A stretch of DNA of 64,000 nt, from positions 682,001-746,000 of the forward strand of contig NZ_LR134363.1 of the NCBI RefSeq assembly GCF_900637295.1, written 5' to 3'. A model generated the notes under the pieces. That model ran no database searches and was not told the DNA's origin. It saw nothing but the letters and a program-made list of their open reading frames with translations. The position numbers and the translations under genes are program-made. Positions 53,696-61,836 of this stretch are shown here, one piece after another (the first letter of the stretch is position 1; each line of letters starts with the position of its first letter). The stretch is from Actinomyces slackii (GTDB lineage: Bacteria > Actinomycetota > Actinomycetes > Actinomycetales > Actinomycetaceae).

Positions 53696-54778
53696 TCAGT
53701 CGTCGTCGGTGGTGTTGAGGGTCTGGACCTCGGCGACGGGGATGGGGGTTTCGGACTGGGTGCTGGTGATGCCCAGGCTGCCGCTGGTTCCGTCGGTGGC
53801 CGTGAAGGTGGTGTGATAGTTGATGGTGGTGGTCAACGGGGTGGTTCCACCGAGGTGAGCGCTGGACCGGGTGAAGACGATGAGGCAGTCGGTGGTGTCC
53901 CAGTCGGGGGTCTGCGGAGTCCAAGGCTGACCGAAGCCGGTGCACTTGACCTGGGAGTCCGGAGCAGAGAGCTTCAGGCCGGTGGCGGCAATGGTGACGG
54001 TGGCCGTGGTGGAACCTGCGGTGGCGGAGATGGTGGTGGAGCGGACGGTGGCATCCGTGGCCCATACCCAGGTGTCGTAGCCGACCAGAGTTGAGCCCTG
54101 ATTACCGATGGCGGGGTTGGTCTCGATAGTGGGTGTGGGGATGGTGGCGCTGGCCATCACCGCCCGGGCCAGAGTCTCCCCGGCGATGTAGGGCTGCGGC
54201 ATGGGAGTGCCGGCAGGCAGCCAGACGTTGGGACTAATCGCGCTCTCACGCATGCCCAGCAAAGTCTGACGGTACTCCTCCTCTGATGCGGCGCGGCTGG
54301 GATCACAGTTGACTTTGTACCATCCGCCGTCCTGATCCCGACGATCCTCCCAATCGGCGTAACTATCAAACGCATAGATGAGAGCTCGCCCTATTGACAC
54401 GCCAGAATTGCTTTTCTTGTCCTTCTCAATCTGCTCCTTGCGCTCCTCCATATTCTTGGCCACTTCTTCACCGCTGCCGACGTACTCGTACCAGCAGATC
54501 GGGTCGACGGCGATGCCGGAGACATCGACCGATGCACCTGTACCTGGAGCGGCTGATGTTGGGCTCCCGGAACCGTCGGAGACAACTGTCTCGGAGGCCT
54601 GGGCCTGAACCTCGATCGAGTCGGCTCCACCCCCGGACACGCTGCCGCCCGCATCGGAGTTTCCTCCACCTTTAGGTGACGCGAATGACGGTGCGTCAAA
54701 AATACTGCACACAAGCGCCGTGGCGGCGATAAGGGTCACAAAATATGTTCGACTAAGAGTTAGATGCTGACTTATCAT
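53696..54778 (-). CDS. Secreted protein of unknown function with PKD-like C-terminal half
   Basis: 360 aa from ATG 54778, which overlaps the upstream stop; ATG 54784 is the alternative. The signal peptide ends near AAPSFAS-type residues (about 28-34). A Gly/Ser/Ala-rich linker is followed by CWYEYVGSG and an acidic helical segment. The C-terminal half (ETLARAVMASATIPTPTIETNPA, TLVGYDTWVWATDATV, and DCLIVFTRSS) matches the pattern of secreted actinobacterial proteins I know from Streptomyces, which combine a short conserved motif with a beta-sandwich. Ends in acidic TTDDD. Confidence 0.7.
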   Translation of the reverse strand: MISQHLTLSRTYFVTLIAATALVCSIFDAPSFASPKGGGNSDAGGSVSGGGADSIEVQAQASETVVSDGSGSPTSAAPGTGASVDVSGIAVDPICWYEYVGSGEEVAKNMEERKEQIEKDKKSNSGVSIGRALIYAFDSYADWEDRRDQDGGWYKVNCDPSRAASEEEYRQTLLGMRESAISPNVWLPAGTPMPQPYIAGETLARAVMASATIPTPTIETNPAIGNQGSTLVGYDTWVWATDATVRSTTISATAGSTTATVTIAATGLKLSAPDSQVKCTGFGQPWTPQTPDWDTTDCLIVFTRSSAHLGGTTPLTTTINYHTTFTATDGTSGSLGITSTQSETPIPVAEVQTLNTTDDD

Positions 54779-55446
54779 GCGCATTCGTCTGTCCCTAATT
54801 CCTCACTCTTGCTGGCAAGCCATGTGCCGTTTTTCTTGACCATCTGATATGTTCGAGTATAGGCATGCTGATAACTTCGTGCGTCGACCTCGTCCCCTTG
54901 CTCGTTGACGACCTTCATTTTGGTGTAATCCGTGCACACTAAGACTTCTGCGGAATCATCTGCGGTGAGACTAACCGATGCAACACTGACGCTGTAGAAA
55001 CCTGAGGCCCTCCAGCCTTGATTTTCGAACTCTGCGAAGACGTCTTGGTAGAGCTGGAGCTCCTCGCCAGTCATCGTGGCTTGAGTTTCCTCTGAGTTCT
55101 CCATGTTCATGAAAGCGAGCCATACCGTCTTGTCGAAGGCCATGAAATACATGAAGGCCTCCGCCTGCTTCGCGTCCATGTTCTCGGGGATGGAGACCAC
55201 CTGATACCCGTTGTCCCAGTCCGACAGCGATTCCGTGGTGATCTCTTCGACTGGGGGCACGGAGACAGTGGGCGCGGCCGAGGGTGGAGGGGCGGTGCCC
55301 GCGGAGGTGGAGGCGGCGGTGCCTGGGCTTGCCAGAGATGGAATTGACGTCTGGCTCGAGGGCTCCTGGCCCGAGCAGGCGATCAGTGACGATGCGGCGA
55401 CGAGGGAGCACAGGGTGACCATGCCGCGCCTTGCCTTTGTGCGCAC
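54775..55446 (-). CDS. Island lipoprotein (223 aa)
   Basis: Starts at GTG 55446 after GGAGGTTCC, giving signal peptide VRTKARRGMVTLCSLVAASSLIAC with lipobox LIAC. A Ser/Thr/Pro-rich linker precedes a ~150-residue domain (AEAFMYFMAFDKTVWLAFMNMENSEET, and SYQHAYTRTYQMVKKNGTWLASK) that looks like an NTF2/Mce-associated cone fold. Its end overlaps the next gene (ATGA). No named family. The longer open frame to 55632 lacks a start as good. Confidence 0.72.
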   Translation of the reverse strand: MRTKARRGMVTLCSLVAASSLIACSGQEPSSQTSIPSLASPGTAASTSAGTAPPPSAAPTVSVPPVEEITTESLSDWDNGYQVVSIPENMDAKQAEAFMYFMAFDKTVWLAFMNMENSEETQATMTGEELQLYQDVFAEFENQGWRASGFYSVSVASVSLTADDSAEVLVCTDYTKMKVVNEQGDEVDARSYQHAYTRTYQMVKKNGTWLASKSEELGTDECA

Positions 55447-55668
55447 GGAACCTCCAGATGCAAGGGTGCTGACGGTCTGCTGCGTCAACGATAAGACACA
55501 GTGCCCTCTGGTGCCATGGAACCAACCTGGGAAGTTCCTGAAATATTTGCAGGTGCTCCAGGGATCAGCCGATTGTCGTGGTCCCTGCCGTATTCCGCCC
55601 GCGCCCTCCATCGCCGACGGGAAACGAAGCAATCCCTGCGCTCCTAGGCCGAAGAAAAAGAAATCGTC

Positions 55669-56376
55669 TTATGAGGTCTCTGTGCCGGGAGTTTCTGTGG
55701 GATCAGTGGTTGCTGGTGCCAGGGGAGTGTTCAGGCCTGGGATCGGCTCGCCGTTGCAGGCCCAGGGGGTGATGGAGAGGGCAAGGTTGACCAGGTTGCC
55801 CTTGAGGTCTCCGCGCATCTTTCCTTTAGGGCTGATGGACGTCGCGATGAATGCATCGCCACAGGCGATGACGGCGGCCCCGCCGCCTTCCTTCGACGTG
55901 CGCACCTCACCGGTGGCTCCAGGAACGTCAGGAACAGGAAAAGATTCCTCGTATTCATCAGCGTGGTACATTCCAGAAAGATCCCACTTGTCCCAGTCGA
56001 AATCGCGGCCGAAATGAACGTAGGCGGCCCGCTTGGTTTCTTCTATTTCGGTACCATCCGCACCTTCAGCGCGAACTCTAATGTAGCATTCTATCTGCTG
56101 TACATGATCTCCATTTTCCCTACTTCCACTAAACAACTCGTAGATCGGATCTGAGAACATTGCCTCGATCGAAGAATCAGGTACCCCCGGGCAGTGAAAT
56201 GAGGTCGAACTCGGGTCGACGGATGGTGACACCATCACGGATGGCGACGCCTCTACTACGCTAGGGGTAGTGCTAGGGTTAGATCTCTTAGTCACCAGGG
56301 AGCATGACGTCGTCAGAATGATCGCGCACCATATCGCGCAGTGCCTGACGAACTTACGAGGTCGCTGCGCCGTCAT
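55669..56376 (-). CDS. Island lipoprotein B (paralogue of lipoprotein A)
   Basis: 235 aa from ATG 56376 (MTAQRPRKFVRHCAIWCAIILTTSC), lipobox TTSC, with GGAAG upstream. A Ser/Pro/Val-rich linker leads to the domain shared with 53015-53644: FHCPGVPDSSIEAMF, IECYIRV, YVHFGRDFDW, VPGATGEVRTSKEGGGAAVIACG, GDLKGNLVNLALSITPWACNGEPIPG. The two face each other across the convergent island units. The ending is Thr/Pro-rich. Confidence 0.75.
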   Translation of the reverse strand: MTAQRPRKFVRHCAIWCAIILTTSCSLVTKRSNPSTTPSVVEASPSVMVSPSVDPSSTSFHCPGVPDSSIEAMFSDPIYELFSGSRENGDHVQQIECYIRVRAEGADGTEIEETKRAAYVHFGRDFDWDKWDLSGMYHADEYEESFPVPDVPGATGEVRTSKEGGGAAVIACGDAFIATSISPKGKMRGDLKGNLVNLALSITPWACNGEPIPGLNTPLAPATTDPTETPGTETS

Positions 56377-56383
56377 GTCCTCA

Positions 56384-56530
56384 CTACTTCCTATAAATGT
56401 CGTATGCGCTGCCGTAGCCATCCGTGTAATTGTCTGTCATGACGTCGCCGACGTTTCCCTGCGCGCGCACGATCTGCTGGACCGCCTTACCCGGTACGCC
56501 ACACTTATGAGAAAGGCTCGCTCTTCCCAT
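56384..56530 (-). pseudogene. Probable 3-prime fragment of a secretion-island gene
   Basis: A frame ends at TAG 56384-56386, 7 nt before the start of lipoprotein B, in the same direction. The in-frame ATG at 56530 gives 48 residues: MGRASLSHKCGVPGKAVQQI, later a Tyr/Asp-rich end NYTDGYGSAYDIYRK. The frame is open beyond the ATG but meets a stop at about 56628. It reads like the end of a larger protein cut at the island border. It could also be a real 48-aa protein coupled to lipoprotein B. Confidence 0.4.
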
Positions 56531-56740
56531 GGCCGACGCGCCCTTGAGTAGTGGAACGGGAGTGCGGCGCGCCGAATGATCAGACGTGGTGACTCGATGC
56601 CGTGACCCGACGCTTGCGTCACCCGCACGTTACCGGGACTTGAGAGGCCATGCTGAGCGCTCCGATGAAATGTGGTGCAGGTCTCAGAATATCCCGACCC
56701 CGCGCAGCGTCGCCTGCCCTCAGCCTGCCACAATGGCGGC

Positions 56741-57292
56741 ATGACACGCCTCAACCCTGAGTCCTCGTCGTCCCTGTACCGCGTCATCCTCGTGTGCACC
56801 GGCAATATCTGCCGCTCGGCCATGGCGGAGGCCGTCCTGCGCGATCGCCTGGCCGGACCCCTCGCCCAGCGCGTGCACGTCTCATCCGCCGGCGTCTCCG
56901 ACGAGGAGCACGGCAACCCCATGGACCACCGGGCACGCCGAGTACTGGCCGCCGCCGACTACACCACCGGCCCCGCCGCCGAGGTCATCGACCACCACCG
57001 GGCCCACCGCATCACCGACGAGGAGATCCTGGGCTCCAACCTCATCCTGGCCATGACCGCCCGCCACGAGCGCGAGCTGCGCCGCCGTGCCGAGCGCCTG
57101 GGCGCCGACCTCACGCGCATCCGGATGTACCGCTCCCTGGACCCCGAGGCCGGCCCGGCCACCGACCTCGACGTCCCCGACCCCTGGTACGGCACGGAGG
57201 CCGACTTCGAGGACACCCTCGCCGTCGTCGAACGCGTCAGTGACGCCCTGGCCACCCGCCTCGCCGACGAGACCTCCACCGCAGCACCCTAA
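56741..57292 (+). CDS. Low-molecular-weight protein tyrosine phosphatase
   Basis: 183 aa from ATG 56741 (MTRLNPESSSSLYRV). The P-loop is VCTGNICRSAMAE (Cys and Arg of CxxxxxR) at the N-terminus. The general acid Asp is in VPDPWYG near residue 147. Dephosphorylates tyrosine or arginine. Native high-GC coding resumes here after the island. Confidence 0.93.
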   Translation: MTRLNPESSSSLYRVILVCTGNICRSAMAEAVLRDRLAGPLAQRVHVSSAGVSDEEHGNPMDHRARRVLAAADYTTGPAAEVIDHHRAHRITDEEILGSNLILAMTARHERELRRRAERLGADLTRIRMYRSLDPEAGPATDLDVPDPWYGTEADFEDTLAVVERVSDALATRLADETSTAAP

Positions 57293-57355
57293 GTCTCCCT
57301 GAGGCGCCCGGCCCGGGCCCCTGCACTGCCGGTCGCCGCGCCCCAGCCCACCGCC

Positions 57356-58405
57356 TCAGCCCAGGCGGGCGGCCAACCACCCGGTCACCGCCGCGAAGTA
57401 CTCCTCGCGAGCCCGCGGCCCCGACAGCGACAAGTCATGCACGCCGTCGGGAATCTGGCGCACCGTGACGTCATTTCCCAGGAACGGCGCCCGCGCGATC
57501 ATCTGCTCCACGGACAGCACCACATCGCTGCGCTTGGCCTCCTCCAGGTCGGCGTCGGGCGAGCCGGTCGTCGTCGAGCAGCACAGCAGGATCGGCACCC
57601 GGATTCCCAGGCCGTGATGCACCCTCCGCTGCAGGCGCCGCACCCCCGCCAGGAAGCCGGCGCGCACCGGGAAGGCCGGGAAGGGCTTGAGCCTGAGATC
57701 CCAGTCCCACTCACCCGACCAGTCCCGGTGCAGCGCCTCGACATAGACATCCGGCTTGTCCCGACTCGCGCCGGGATCATCGATCACCCGATCGGGCCAG
57801 CGCCGCGAGATCAGATCCACCAGCGCCGAACCATAGGAGCGCACCAGGGCCGTGCCCCGCAGATCCAGCCACGGCGAGTTCAGCACCACCGCATCCACGG
57901 TCCCAGGATGATCCGCCGCCCAGATCACCGCCTGCAGGCCCCCGGTGGAGTGCCCGTGGAGCACCACCTCGCCATGCCCGTGCTCAGAGCGGATGATGCG
58001 CAGCGCCCGACGGATCTCCTCGGCATGGACGCGCAGATCCCGCACATCATGCGGGGAGGGGAGGCCGATGCCCGCCCGCCCGCAGGCCCGCAGGTCCAGG
58101 GCGTAGAACTCATACCCGGCATCCAGGAAGGCCTGGGCCATATGCGTCTGGAAGAAGTAGTCGCTGCGGCCGTGCAGGTGGAGCACAGCGCGATCATGGC
58201 GGCCACCGGCCTGACGCTGATGCACCAGAACCGCATGATCGCCCACCGCAGCCTCCGGTGCGGGAGTCACCGGGATGCGGCGCGCCACCCAGGGCTCGCC
58301 CAGGAGGTCGGGCTCGATCCCGGAGGCCTCGATCCGCTCAGGACGCGGGGGCTCAGTGGCTTCGATGGGCTCTGCGGGCTCACTCGGCATGGGGGGCACG
58401 GTCAT
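57356..58405 (-). CDS. Alpha/beta hydrolase (serine aminopeptidase S33/lysophospholipase-like)
   Basis: 349 aa. LHLHGRSDYFFQTHMAQAF is the oxyanion region, GHSTGG the nucleophile elbow, and PDGVHDLSLS carries the catalytic His. The N-terminal ~40 residues are Pro/Glu-rich. Cytosolic. Divergent from metNIQ, whose leader lies in between. Substrate unknown. Confidence 0.88.
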   Translation of the reverse strand: MTVPPMPSEPAEPIEATEPPRPERIEASGIEPDLLGEPWVARRIPVTPAPEAAVGDHAVLVHQRQAGGRHDRAVLHLHGRSDYFFQTHMAQAFLDAGYEFYALDLRACGRAGIGLPSPHDVRDLRVHAEEIRRALRIIRSEHGHGEVVLHGHSTGGLQAVIWAADHPGTVDAVVLNSPWLDLRGTALVRSYGSALVDLISRRWPDRVIDDPGASRDKPDVYVEALHRDWSGEWDWDLRLKPFPAFPVRAGFLAGVRRLQRRVHHGLGIRVPILLCCSTTTGSPDADLEEAKRSDVVLSVEQMIARAPFLGNDVTVRQIPDGVHDLSLSGPRAREEYFAAVTGWLAARLG

Positions 58406-58520
58406 GGAGTCAATACAAGCACGGGCCCGGCGCCCGCGCGTCCTGCAGGAGATGCGTGACTTTCGTCCCTAGCGGGCCTCTCGGCTTGCCCCCGGCCACC
58501 CGGCTGCGTACCTTAACCGT

Positions 58521-58607
58521 GACCATCCAGAGCAGCCGAGAGACCTGGCTCGACGACGCTGCAGCAACCCCCTTCGCGGTGAGGGTGCTTCCGCCAGGAC
58601 CGATGGA
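58521..58607 (+). promoter_or_regulatory. SAM riboswitch (S-box) controlling metNIQ
   Basis: CCATC (58523-58527) pairs with GATGG (58602-58606) as P1. Inside are the conserved S-box elements AGAG then GAGAGACCTGGC, GACGCTGCAGCAACC (with the GCAACC core) and GGGTGCTTCC followed by CCAGGACC. The P1 3-prime strand abuts the metN ribosome site GGAGGA (58605-58610), so SAM binding should hide it. A weak TTGCCC/TACCTT promoter pair with 17-nt spacing lies at 58486-58514. Confidence 0.88.
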
Positions 58608-58614
58608 GGAGCGC

Positions 58615-59700
58615 GTGAGCCAAACCAGGACCCCCGAGTCGCCCGAGGGCGCCCAGATCGACGACGCCTCGCAGGTCGAGGACTCCCAGGACAGCAGCCC
58701 CGAGGAGCCCATGATCTCCCTGCGCGACGTCCACAAGATCTACCGCCTGCGCGGCGGCATCGAGGTGCGCGCCCTGGACGGCCTGAGCCTGGACGTGGCC
58801 CCCGGCTCCATCCACGGCATCGTGGGCACCTCCGGCGCCGGCAAGTCCACCCTGGTGCGCTGCCTGACCTCCCTGGAGCGCCCCACCTCCGGCCACGTCC
58901 TGGTCGAGGGCAAGGACATGACCGCCCTGAGTCCCCGGGCCCTGCGCGAGGCCCGCCGTCGCATCGGCATGGTCTTCCAGCACGCCAACCTCCTGGACCA
59001 GCGCACCGCCGCCCAGAACGTCGCCTACCCCATGACCCTGGCCGGCGTCCCCTCCGGCAACCGCCACCAGACCGTGGCCCGCATGCTCGACCTCGTGGGC
59101 CTGGCCGACCGCGGCGACTCCTACCCCGCCCAGCTCTCCGGCGGCCAGAAGCAGCGCGTGGGCATCGCCCGCGCCCTGGCCGACGACCCCGCCGTCCTCC
59201 TGTGCGACGAGCCCACCTCCGCCCTGGACCCCGAGACCACGCGCTCCATCCTCGACCTCATCAAGAACGTGCGCGACACCCTGGGCCTGACCGTCATCAT
59301 CATCACCCACGAGATGAGCGTGGTCCGCCAGGTCTGCGACTCGGTGAGCCTGCTTCAGGCCGGCCGCATCGTCGAGGGCGGCCGCCTGGAGGACGTCGTG
59401 CTCGACGTCGGCTCCCGGCTCTCCCGTGAGATCGTCCCCTTCCCCGAGGTCCCCGAGGCCGCCGTCGCCCACGGCGAGGCCGTCCTGGACGTCTCCATCA
59501 CCGCCCACCCCGGCCAGCCCGCCGCCGTCGCCCTGCTGTCCATGGTGGCCGAACTCGGAGGGGACGTGGCCGCAGGAGTCTTCGAGACCATCGGCACCGC
59601 CCAGATCGGCCGCCTGGCCATCACCGTTCCCGCCGACGACGTCGAGCGCGCCCTGAGCACCATGCGCACGGCCGGCATCACCGCGGAGGCCCGCTCATGA
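58615..59700 (+). CDS. metN: Methionine ABC transporter ATP-binding protein
   Basis: 361 aa from GTG 58615, 5 nt after the GGAGGA at the end of the riboswitch; an ATG at 58711 is an alternative if the acidic N-terminal 32 residues are not translated. Walker A GTSGAGKST (71-79), Q-loop VFQHANLL, signature LSGGQKQRV, Walker B VLLCDEP, H-loop ITHEM. The C-terminal NIL domain (about 285-360) binds methionine and inhibits import when the cell is replete. Energises MetI/MetQ. Confidence 0.96.
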   Translation: MSQTRTPESPEGAQIDDASQVEDSQDSSPEEPMISLRDVHKIYRLRGGIEVRALDGLSLDVAPGSIHGIVGTSGAGKSTLVRCLTSLERPTSGHVLVEGKDMTALSPRALREARRRIGMVFQHANLLDQRTAAQNVAYPMTLAGVPSGNRHQTVARMLDLVGLADRGDSYPAQLSGGQKQRVGIARALADDPAVLLCDEPTSALDPETTRSILDLIKNVRDTLGLTVIIITHEMSVVRQVCDSVSLLQAGRIVEGGRLEDVVLDVGSRLSREIVPFPEVPEAAVAHGEAVLDVSITAHPGQPAAVALLSMVAELGGDVAAGVFETIGTAQIGRLAITVPADDVERALSTMRTAGITAEARS

Positions 59701-60416
59701 CCGCACTGACCCTCAGCGCCCACCAGCTGCTCGCCACGGCCGCCAATGACGGGACCTGGCTCAACAACCGGGTCCTGGAGCGCCGCCTCCTGGAGGCCAT
59801 CACCGAGACCCTGCTCATGACCTTCGTCTCCGGGGCCCTGACCGTGGTCTTCGGACTGCTGCTCGGCCTGGCCCTGGTGACCACCGGCGCCCGCGGCCAG
59901 CACCGCAACCGCCCCCTCTACGAGACCCTGTCCCTCGTGGTCAACATCGGCCGCTCCATGCCCTTCATCGTCCTCATGGTGGCCATCGCCTCGGTGACCC
60001 GCCTCATCGTGGGCTCATCCCTGGGGTGGCAGGCGGTCTGCGTGCCCCTGACGCTGGGCGCCATCCCCTTCTACGCCCGACTGGTGGAGACCGCCGTGAA
60101 CAACGTTGAGCACGGCAAGGTCGAGGCCGCCCTCATGATGGGGGCCTCCGGCACCCAGATCACCTGGGGCGTGCTGGTGCGCGAGGCCCTGCCCACCCTC
60201 ATCCAGGCGGCCACCGTCACCTTCATCACCCTGCTGGGCTACACGGCCATGGCCGGCACCATCGGCGGGGGAGGCCTGGGCGACCTGGCCATCCAGTACG
60301 GCTACAACCGCAACATGTCGGATGTCATGGTCGTGTCCGTCGTCGTCATCCTCCTCATCGTGGCCGTCATCCAGGTCGTGGGCGACATGCTCAGCCGGCT
60401 GGTGGACCACCGCTGA
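59697..60416 (+). CDS. metI: Methionine ABC transporter permease
   Basis: 239-aa membrane protein with about five helices. It overlaps metN by 4 nt. The EAA loop facing MetN is EAALMMGASGTQITWGVLVREALPTL. Signature NIGRSMPFIVLMVAI and GYTAMAGTIGGGGLGDLAI are typical of D-methionine importers. Confidence 0.96.
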   Translation: MTALTLSAHQLLATAANDGTWLNNRVLERRLLEAITETLLMTFVSGALTVVFGLLLGLALVTTGARGQHRNRPLYETLSLVVNIGRSMPFIVLMVAIASVTRLIVGSSLGWQAVCVPLTLGAIPFYARLVETAVNNVEHGKVEAALMMGASGTQITWGVLVREALPTLIQAATVTFITLLGYTAMAGTIGGGGLGDLAIQYGYNRNMSDVMVVSVVVILLIVAVIQVVGDMLSRLVDHR

Positions 60417-60479
60417 GGCCGCCACCAGCCGGCAGCGCCCGCGCCCAGCGCCCCATACCCACTCCACCCGCATGCTCCA

Positions 60480-60496
60480 CGCCCCGCCACGGGGCG
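60480..60496 (+). promoter_or_regulatory. Hairpin between metI and metQ
   Basis: CGCCCCG-CCA-CGGGGCG, a 7-bp stem with a 3-nt loop, 20 nt before metQ. Such intercistronic stems can stabilise the mRNA of the binding protein relative to the permease; pattern only. Confidence 0.4.
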
Positions 60497-60515
60497 GCCA
60501 GTGAAAGGAACACCC

Positions 60516-61358
60516 ATGTCCGCAACCATGACCCGTCGCAACTTCTCCATCGCAGCAGTGGTCGCCGTCGGCGCAACCCTGGCGGCCTGCGGCCGCTCCG
60601 AGGGCGTGGGAGGCCTCAAGGAGGACGGCGGCACCACCGTCATCTCCGTGGGCGCCACCCCCCAGCCCCACGTCACCATCCTCCAGTACGTCCAGGACAA
60701 CCTCATCGAGGGCTCCGGGATCAGCCTGGACATCGTTGAGATCAACGACTACCAGACCCCCAACACCTCCCTGGATGACGGCACCCTGGCCGCCAACTTC
60801 TTCCAGACCCCCAACTTCCTGGAGCAGCAGATCGAGGAGAAGGGCTACGACTTCACCGCGATCAGCGACGTCCACATCGAGCCCATGGGCCTGTACTCCT
60901 CCACCTACAACTCCGTGGAGGAGCTGCCCGAGGGTGGCCTCATCATCCTCAACTCCGACCCCGCCAACACGGCCCGCGGCCTCCAGCTGCTGGTCCAGGG
61001 CGGGCTCATCAAGCTCGACGACTCGGTGAAGATGCCCACCGTGGACGACGTGACCGACAACCCCAAGAAGTTCACCTTCCAGACCGTCGACGGCGCCCAG
61101 ACCGCCCGCTCCATGCAGGACGCCGCCGCCGCCGTCATCAACGGCAACTACGCCATCGACGCGGGCCTGACCCCCAAGACCGATGCCCTGGTCCTGGAGG
61201 AGGCCGAGGGCAGCGCCCACATCAACCAGCTCGTGGTGCGCACCGAGGACAAGGACAACGAGCACCTCCAGAAGCTCGCCAAGCTCCTCAACGACCCCAA
61301 GGTCAAGACCTTCATCGAGGAGTCCTGGGCGGACGGCTCCGTCATGCCGGCCTTCTGA
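60516..61358 (+). CDS. metQ: Methionine-binding lipoprotein
   Basis: 280 aa from ATG 60516 after GAAAGGAACACCC. The signal peptide has a Tat-type TRRNFS motif and a lipobox LAAC. The mature NlpA/MetQ domain carries ATPQPHVTILQYVQ and FFQTPNFLEQQIEEKGY, and the end VKTFIEESWADGSVMPAF. It delivers methionine to MetNI. Confidence 0.95.
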   Translation: MSATMTRRNFSIAAVVAVGATLAACGRSEGVGGLKEDGGTTVISVGATPQPHVTILQYVQDNLIEGSGISLDIVEINDYQTPNTSLDDGTLAANFFQTPNFLEQQIEEKGYDFTAISDVHIEPMGLYSSTYNSVEELPEGGLIILNSDPANTARGLQLLVQGGLIKLDDSVKMPTVDDVTDNPKKFTFQTVDGAQTARSMQDAAAAVINGNYAIDAGLTPKTDALVLEEAEGSAHINQLVVRTEDKDNEHLQKLAKLLNDPKVKTFIEESWADGSVMPAF

Positions 61359-61556
61359 GGCCCGCCCCGCGACGGCGGGGAGCGAGCCGGGCCGCCTGCA
61401 GCACGTACAGGCGACCCTTGGCCCGCCCCGCGACGTCGGGAGCGGACGCCCATGCGGGGGTCGGATGCGCCATGAGCGGCCCATCCGGCCCCCGCGTCGC
61501 GCCTGCGGTCTCGATGCAGCGGCCAGGGCCGCCCGGGATGGGGCGGCCCTGGCCGC
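61359..61556 (+). terminator. Tandem hairpins after the metNIQ operon
   Basis: A 25/26-bp direct repeat beginning GGCCCGCCCCGCGACG occurs at 61359-61384 and 61420-61444; the first folds as CCCCGC/GCGGGG. A ~13-bp stem follows around 61453-61496. A perfect 16-bp stem (61519-61534, 61541-61556) is a strong terminator. The rest of the 478-nt gap to 61836 holds a spurious-looking frame (61418-61777) and no feature I can support. Confidence 0.7.
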
Positions 61557-61836
61557 CATCCGATGCGGCGGATGCGGAGGGTCTGCGCCGTCGGGCAGCG
61601 AGAGGGGGCGCGCCGCTTTCTCCCTTTTTTATGGCTACTCCGCGTCACGGGGCCGTCTCGCCCCCGTCACGAGCCGGCGGCGCTATGAACGCCCAGATCA
61701 TGAAGCCGTCACGGTTGCGTCAAGAGTTGAGCACAAGCGGAGAAGGCGCATTGTTGCGCGGAGTCTGGCGGGCTTAGCCTCTCGGTCCCCGATGCCGAAT
61801 GCCTCAGGAAAGGGCCGTGAGAAAGGAGGGCGCATC

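Larger units (their letters stand above)
50290..56530. other. AT-richer accessory island of secreted and lipid-anchored proteins
   Basis: From about 50270 the sequence has runs of A and T, AGA/AAA/TTT codons and weak third-position GC, unlike both flanks. It returns to high GC by about 56560. It contains a plus-strand unit (WXG100-like, 744-aa-class protein, lipoprotein) and a minus-strand unit (fragment, lipoprotein, lipoprotein, secreted protein) that converge near 53670. No integrase, IS or att site is seen. Transfer is inferred from composition only. Confidence 0.75.

Noticed and set aside
54391-54714. Alternative frame opposite or within the secreted island protein
   Set aside because: The annotated frame has a signal peptide and a coupled start; this one has neither.
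61418-61777. 119-codon frame after metQ
   Set aside because: It crosses three terminator-like hairpins, has no ribosome site and encodes Arg/Pro/Ala-rich sequence.
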